64,000 bases of DNA from assembly GCA_039621445.1 (NCBI GenBank), contig CP154957.1, positions 22,528,761-22,592,760 on the forward strand. The letters run 5' to 3'. This stretch comes from Euglena gracilis. Its lineage: Eukaryota > Euglenida > Euglenophyceae > Euglenales. Positions within the stretch are counted from its first letter, which is position 1. Each line of letters starts with the position of its first letter. Of the stretch, positions 55,767-64,000 are shown piece by piece. The notes under the pieces are model-generated. The model saw only the letters and a program-made list of their open reading frames with translations, had not been told where the DNA came from and made no database searches. A program made the position numbers and the translations under genes.

Positions 55767-58151
55767 CAGACAGGAAGGCACTCACACATTCACTCACACA
55801 TGGATTCAACGCGACACACACAGATAGACAGGCACACACAGACAAAACACACGAAGGCGCACTCACATGAACACACCAGTGTTGTTGCCTGATGCGTACA
55901 ACGCCAGCACCGGCTGGAGCGCGAAGCACATCCCTGGGGCATTAAACGTCTCAAAGAAGATCTCCGCCATCCGCTCCTTCATAGGTCGTGTGGTGTAGGG
56001 GGCCTCTGTGAGAAGCACCTGCAGGGTGCAGGAAGGATGGGTGGAAGAGCATTTTCAGCAGCATCAGGTAGAAATACTCTCCTATGTGCATATATGCATA
56101 TATGTAAAAGATGTACAAATGAAAAATCAAGAATAATTTATGTACATGTGTATGTGTGTGCGTGTGTGTAAATGTGCATATATTTTTTGTTTTATGCAAA
56201 TATACAGATGCATGTGATGACACTCTAACACATGAACTGGTTGGCAATGTAATTTGACTGGTGAAAAAAACGTTTATGTAATATTTATTTCAGAAACACA
56301 TGGACATAAAGTGCCCATTGTGACAACACGGAGTGACGCAGAGAAACCATGAAACATGGGCACCGCAGACAGATCCCAGCATGACCGACCACAATGGCAC
56401 CAACAACAAGGCCAGCGGAACCAAACCCACTCCCAACAACCGCTTGGAGCACAACTCATATGTGGACGCCCAATACCCCTGAAGCCAACACCAAAAGGTG
56501 AAGACAAATGGTGGGACACTTTTGTCAGAACCCTGCGGCATCAACTGAAAGCAGTGTGGGCTTTTTTGACGTCAAAACCCCCATGTGGTTGTGATGCAAA
56601 TATACATTCATGTGCCTTTCAGAAACACATGAACTGGTTGGCAATGTAAGTGTGACTGGGTGCAAGCAAAATAAGTAAACGTTCCACATGTAATGATTGC
56701 CATTCATTTGCGTTCACGCAACTCCCTGCGTCCACGAGACAAAGACAGTGCCACACGTTGTGCTCTTCCGCCATCACATTGAGGTTGGAGTACACGTGGG
56801 ACCAGACCCGTTCCATGCCCTCCCAGTCCTTCACCGCGCCATGTTCCATTGGGTAACTGGGGGCGAAGTCAAGGCAGAGGGGCGGTGGGAGCGTCAGTGC
56901 AGGGGGTGAACAAAGCACGGACCATAAAAAAATGCGACACAGAAAGAAAGACAAAAAACACTTTTGCATCTCCCTGGTCAGTGGCGGAGAAGTGATGTTG
57001 CCAGCATCGCCAGTTTTTTTTGACCAAAGCCACCTACCAGCTTCTGGCACATATGGAGTCATTTTTTGAAAATCAAATTAAAATTGGCATACATGGCAGC
57101 CACACACTCCCCCAAAAATAAGACCCCTCCCAAAAAAGACCCCCCTGCCAATTTTCAGCAAAAATCCAAAAACTAGATCCCCCGCCCAAAATAAGACCCG
57201 ACCCTCCCCTCAGGATCTTTGGAGAAAATCCAAAAAGTAGGCCCCCCTCCCGAAGCCTTTAAAAAAAAAAACCAAAATGGGTGATTGATTATTGGCAATT
57301 TTTTCTTCTTTTTCGATTTTTTCCCACTTTGCAGATGCTCAAATTGAAGTTTTGCATGTTGCCAAAAATAGCCTTTTTTGACCTATTTTTGGACCCTCCC
57401 ATGGGAGGCTTTTTTCAGCCGAATTTTTCAGCAAAAAAAAATCCAAAAAGTACACCCCCCCCAAAAAATAAGACCCCCCCTTGTGATTCTCAGCAACGGA
57501 CCCAAAAAGTAGACGCGGGGTCTTATTTGGGGGGGGGGAGGGCCACGGACCCGGGGGGGGGGGCTGTGCCTGCAGAATTGTTTTCGCTGGAACAAGGCCG
57601 GGCGCAGCGAAGTGGCACCTGAGCCGCAGCATGCCGCGGTGCTTCTGGACGTTCTCGCCCACGTGGACGCCCTCCAGGGCCCCCGCCATGCATTTCGCGT
57701 ACTTCGCCTCCCCCACGATGTTGGAGAACACGGCGTGGGGGTAGTCATCCCCGGCGAAGCCTGCCTTGATCACCCCCGTCCCTTCGGGGGAGGAAGCGTG
57801 CAGGTTTGGGAACGTTCAGGGGGCATCTGGAAACATGGCAGATGATGCCAGACCATAGATTCACTTCGTGACCCCAGGGGGGGGGGGGCACTTTTCTTCC
57901 TGCATTCCTTTTTTGAGTCTCGAGAAACTACCCACATGCCATCCCTGGAAGGGGCCAAAGACAGCAGAGCACTTTCTTCTGCCTTGTTTTTGGGCTCATA
58001 TTTTCCCAGCCACGTCCCCCCAAAGGGTGCACAGATGGTGTCACACAGACATGAAACATGATTGAAACCCAGGGAGCAACCCGATTAGGGACTTCGGGCC
58101 AGGTTGGAGGGTGAGCACACCGCTGTCGATAACGATATGGGATGTCGACAT
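48228..58151 (-). CDS. ARP1: Arp1 (centractin)-like actin-related protein, complete, 12 exons
   Basis: Centractin forms the short filament of dynactin, the dynein activator. Exons (minus strand): 58,121-58,151; 57,619-57,781; 56,757-56,856; 55,877-56,018; 55,524-55,577; 53,798-53,881; 52,478-52,566; 51,003-51,122; 50,863-50,931; 50,394-50,513; 48,777-48,866; 48,228-48,311. They sum to 1,146 nt with all phases in agreement: 381 aa against 376 for human centractin. The start [11 protein letters not shown] joins [12 protein letters not shown] (phosphate loop 1). [37 protein letters not shown]-like VKGFGDRL and RRLAPKD follow Arp1 rather than actin. Phosphate loop 2 reads [16 protein letters not shown], so the usual first Asp is Ser150 and the usual His is Tyr. 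About 15 residues are inserted after GPERFRAP, and the C-terminus RALCPL lacks the usual basic-Cys/Thr-Phe end. Nine of eleven introns begin GTGTG. A divergent actin paralogue is the main alternative. Confidence 0.93.
48980..49290. repeat. GGGTATTAAGTGAGCGG cassette, copy 2 (Arp1 intron 10)
   Basis: The left GGGGTATTAAGTGAGCGG and right CCACTCACTTACCCTG are imperfect inverses. The core CCGGTGCGAAGCACCGGAA and AAAATCGCGTTTTCATGCGC match the copies at 24,619 and 51,246. No duplication of the target was found. Confidence 0.65.
51246..51465. repeat. CAGGGAATTAAGCGAGC cassette, copy 3 (Arp1 intron 7)
   Basis: The left part matches 24,619 and 48,980 (TTCCGGTGCTTTGCGC, AAAATCGTGTTTTCGTGC). The right end is missing and is replaced by the element starting at 51,470. 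Confidence 0.6.
51470..51767. mobile_element. hAT-like MITE, CAGGGCT family, copy 2 (Arp1 intron 7)
   Basis: Left end AAGGGCTGTGTGGGAAGG, right end GGGGATTCCCGTGCAGCCCTG minus its first base. CCCCTCAG (51,462-51,469) and CCCCTCGG (51,768-51,775) form a 7/8 target-site duplication. The core GGCGCCAAAGGCGCCGAAGG lies beside AAAGAAAATTCCTTTGGC. It is related to 11,995-12,213. Confidence 0.78.
52095..52289. repeat. Large fold-back, arms of about 80 bp (Arp1 intron 7)
   Basis: The left arm (52,095-52,181) contains CTGAACCGCCCAATG, CCGGAAAT and ATGGCGTTAGAGGTTGCA. The right arm (52,206-52,289) is its inverse: TGCAACCTCTAACGCCAT, ATTTCCGG and CATTGGGCGGTTCAGC. The loop is about 24 bp. Mismatches are few. 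It is either an inverted-repeat transposon remnant or a source of a long hairpin in the pre-mRNA. Confidence 0.9.
52402..52468. repeat. (AC)n microsatellite at an Arp1 5' splice site
   Basis: On the coding strand the exon ends ATG and the intron runs GTGTGCGCATG straight into (TG)n. Confidence 0.97.
53187..53212 (+). repeat. Short TTAGGG-like run
   Basis: GGGTTAGGGTTAGGGTTGGGG, about four units, in Arp1 intron 6. It is too short to mean a telomere. Confidence 0.7.
53941..55243 (+). mobile_element. 1.3-kb hAT-like element with internal ORF (Arp1 intron 5)
   Basis: The left end CAGACATTCATTTAGTGTGG is matched by the right end CCACGCTAAATGAATGTCTG. CATCTGTG flanks both sides (53,933-53,940 and 55,244-55,251), a perfect 8-bp duplication. 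Subterminal modules GGTGTCCACAGGTGAACCAC occur several times at both ends. An open plus-strand frame (about 53,997-54,413) reads [15 protein letters not shown], then [18 protein letters not shown] and [19 protein letters not shown] perfect palindrome GAAGCGGAATTCCGCTTC lies inside it. No transposase motif was recognised. The element is antisense to Arp1. Confidence 0.88.
53997..54413 (+). CDS. ORF inside the 1.3-kb element, family unknown
   Basis: Of up to 138 codons, the first 40 are subterminal repeat sequence and probably not genuine. The part from KVKFTLKSG to the stop ([11 protein letters not shown]) has balanced composition. Its DNL..KD..K.L.T.VDE.E.RF.EA pattern is shared at the protein level with 30,890-31,005 although the DNA has diverged, which suggests past selection on the protein. 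It could be a captured gene fragment or a fast-evolving transposon protein. Function is unknown. Confidence 0.45.
   Translation: MSTGEQQKKNWCPQVNHKNFCGVHKKICGPQKLIEDRKKVKFTLKSGLIFRHLSHIVSLGPGSIHEAWQLKLDRLLSRVLKQTCCVDNLLDKDIIKKLSTGVDEAEFRFMEAETRDIIVGLWHGCGHWERSGALWDVS
55715..55765. repeat. (AC)n microsatellite (Arp1 intron 4)
   Basis: CACACA run preceded by CGCGCGCG, about 110 bp from the donor of exon 4. Confidence 0.97.
56220..56665 (+). repeat. Direct repeat pair ACACATGAACTGGTTGGCAA
   Basis: ACACATGAACTGGTTGGCAA followed by TGTAA..GTGACTGG occurs at about 56,228 and again at about 56,628, each preceded by an ATATACA..CATGTG string, in Arp1 intron 3. Confidence 0.7.
57105..57540. repeat. 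AAAATAAGACCCCC cassette (Arp1 intron 2)
   Basis: AAAAATAAGACCCCTCCC at the left and GGTCTTATTTGGGGGGG at the right, with AAAAAATAAGACCCCCCC repeated inside. It is the same family as 38,885. Confidence 0.65.
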
Positions 58152-59130
58152 CCCTTGGGCGGTGAACCCCCAATGACAGCGGACAGAAAGGGGGGAGTTG
58201 GGCTGCAGAGAGAGGCTGGCTGACAGAGGCTGATTCCCAGCTGAGTCACTGGAAAGTGTGCCAAGCTTATCAGCCGCATTTGCACACGCACACGCACACA
58301 TGCACGCTCGCACACATGCAGCTTTTAGGTGGAAAAGGGTTCATTGGGTTGGCATTTTTGTGTTTGCAGGTTGTCCTGGTGGACTTTGGCTGAGCCAATT
58401 GCTCAGAATCCAATGTCTGAAAGTTCTTTCTGTTCCCACTAGATGCCTTTTTGTTTGTCCAAAAGCAGCGGGTCAAATGCTGGGTAAATCTACAGCTGGA
58501 GCAAGAACCCTCATCAACCCCAAAAAAAACAACTGACCATTAAAGAACAAGCACCAGATATCAATGCCAAGCCGTTGATGCTGGCTATCACAACCCTGGT
58601 TGCCTGCCTCAGCCGAGTGTGAATGCTGCACCAGGAGGGCGAGGGCGGTGTTTAAAAAAAAAAAATGAAAAAAAAAATCTGCTGCCCCAGCACATTCAAT
58701 CAAATCCAAAAGGAAAAAGAAACGGAAAATTCGACATTTTCAGCAAAAAAAACAACAACAGTTTGACATCAGGGGAAAATTGATTTCTGGCATCCTTGGA
58801 CCTTTGCCAAACCAACCAAAACATCAACAAGTGCAATTTTCTGATTTTTTGGGGTTTTGTGTGCATGAGCCGCGGCGGTGCCTTGGTCGGAAGTGAGCCT
58901 CACGGACCACACTGACGAGTGGCACGGACACAACGGAGCCCACCAGTTTTACAGACAGCTCCATAGGGGAGAAGAGGAGCAAAGTGAGGAAGGGAAGAGG
59001 TTGCAGGAGGGGAGCAGCCGAGAAGCAGAGAGCCAACAGGAAGGGGCAGTGGATGTGTGGGGCGTGGCATCACGGCTCCGCGGAGTAAGTAAGGCGGGAG
59101 GTGGGTGGGGGCGGCATGCCTGCCGCTTGC
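58152..59130. promoter_or_regulatory. Arp1 upstream region
   Basis: Presumed promoter and 5' UTR of Arp1, which reads leftward from 58,151. No motif could be assigned. No other gene was seen. Confidence 0.3.
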
Positions 59131-59133
59131 AAC

Positions 59134-59388
59134 CAGGGATTTCTTAAGACCAGTGGTGGGTCCCCCCACCCGGGGGGTTCCTTTAGCCCCTGGGGGGAGG
59201 GTCCAGGGGACACACTTGTTGAGGGTCAATTTTGGGGTCAAAATTTTTTGGCCCTTCGCGCCGAGAGAGCAGGGGGAAAACCCCCCATCCCAGGGGACCC
59301 ACTCGGCCCAACCCCTCACACACCCGGGGGAAGGGGTTCCGGCACACCCACCCACCCCCCCGGGGGTCCAACCATTAAAAAATACCTG
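59134..59388. mobile_element. hAT-like MITE, 118 bp 3' of a stop codon
   Basis: Left end CAGGGATTTCTTAAGACC, right end CCATTAAAAAATACCTG. CTTGCAAC (59,126-59,133) and CTTGCAAT (59,389-59,396) form a 7/8 target-site duplication. It lies just beyond the stop of the unrecognised gene and could contribute 3' UTR. Confidence 0.82.
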
Positions 59389-59506
59389 CTTGCAATACAG
59401 AAGAGTCACAAATGTGGCGTGGGGAAGGAGAGGTCAGCGAGAGGAGGTCATGAGCGGAGGAGGCCATGCAGGCACGTAAAACGCAGGGAAGGGAGGGTCG
59501 GGGGGG

Positions 59507-63775
<4,269 letters not shown>

Positions 63776-64000
63776 CTCTCCAGGCAGGGTTGCCCGGAGG
63801 TCAGGCTGCCAGGACGGTGGGGGGGGGGGGGGTTAGGATTTGCAGTCACATCCAAGCACCTGTGGTCATCCAGAGCCCCAGGCCCAGTCACGCCAACAGA
63901 AATCCCAGTCATCCCAACTGCAAGGGATGATGTGTTTATCACTTTTGCCCACTTCTGGCTGCTATTGGGTGCTTTTGGCCCTTTTGGCTACTTTTTGGGC
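63776..64000. other. Right edge, probably intron of the unrecognised gene
   Basis: Contains a G run at 63,820-63,831 that would be the C-rich tract on the coding strand. No exon was identified. Confidence 0.3.

Overview
This window is nuclear DNA from a eukaryote, most likely a protist and possibly an alga. The evidence is multi-exon genes with small in-phase exons, a hybrid histidine kinase (which argues against an animal), a centractin-type actin-related protein (which argues against a land plant), and introns full of microsatellites and short transposons. No rRNA, tRNA, organellar or bacterial operon structure was seen. The lineage cannot be fixed from the sequence; a cryptophyte- or haptophyte-like alga is only a guess.

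All four confidently supported genes lie on the minus strand. From low to high coordinate they are: (1) a hybrid sensor histidine kinase with GAF-like, HisKA, HATPase and two receiver modules, about 19.4-28.7 kb; (2) a retinol saturase / carotenoid isomerase-like FAD oxidoreductase, 33.3-46.7 kb; (3) a complete 12-exon Arp1 (centractin)-like gene, 48.2-58.2 kb, whose splice phases all agree and give 381 codons; (4) the 3' part of an unrecognised gene, 59.5-63.8 kb, running off the right edge. The first 19 kb has no recognisable gene, only weak minus-strand exon candidates at 11.6-17.6 kb. The genes do not form an obvious pathway; they are separately spaced neighbours.

Between and inside the genes the DNA is built from repeats. 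The clearest result is a set of at least ten short elements with terminal inverted repeats beginning CAG and 8-bp target-site duplications, the signature of non-autonomous hAT-type transposons. One of them, 1.3 kb long and inside an Arp1 intron, carries an open frame whose protein motif recurs at 30.9 kb. Other layers are G-tract-flanked cassettes with a TTCGGCGC-type core hairpin, a cluster of GCGCAAWTGCGC palindromes on both sides of a 0.95-kb unique segment, a roughly 80-bp-arm fold-back, and long (AC)n, (ACGC)n and (AGCAC)n tracts that fill introns. Arp1 introns mostly start with GTGTG rather than GTAAG, and C-runs act as their polypyrimidine tracts. All exon edges were called by eye from GT/AG, reading frame and family similarity; no alignment or transcript data were available.
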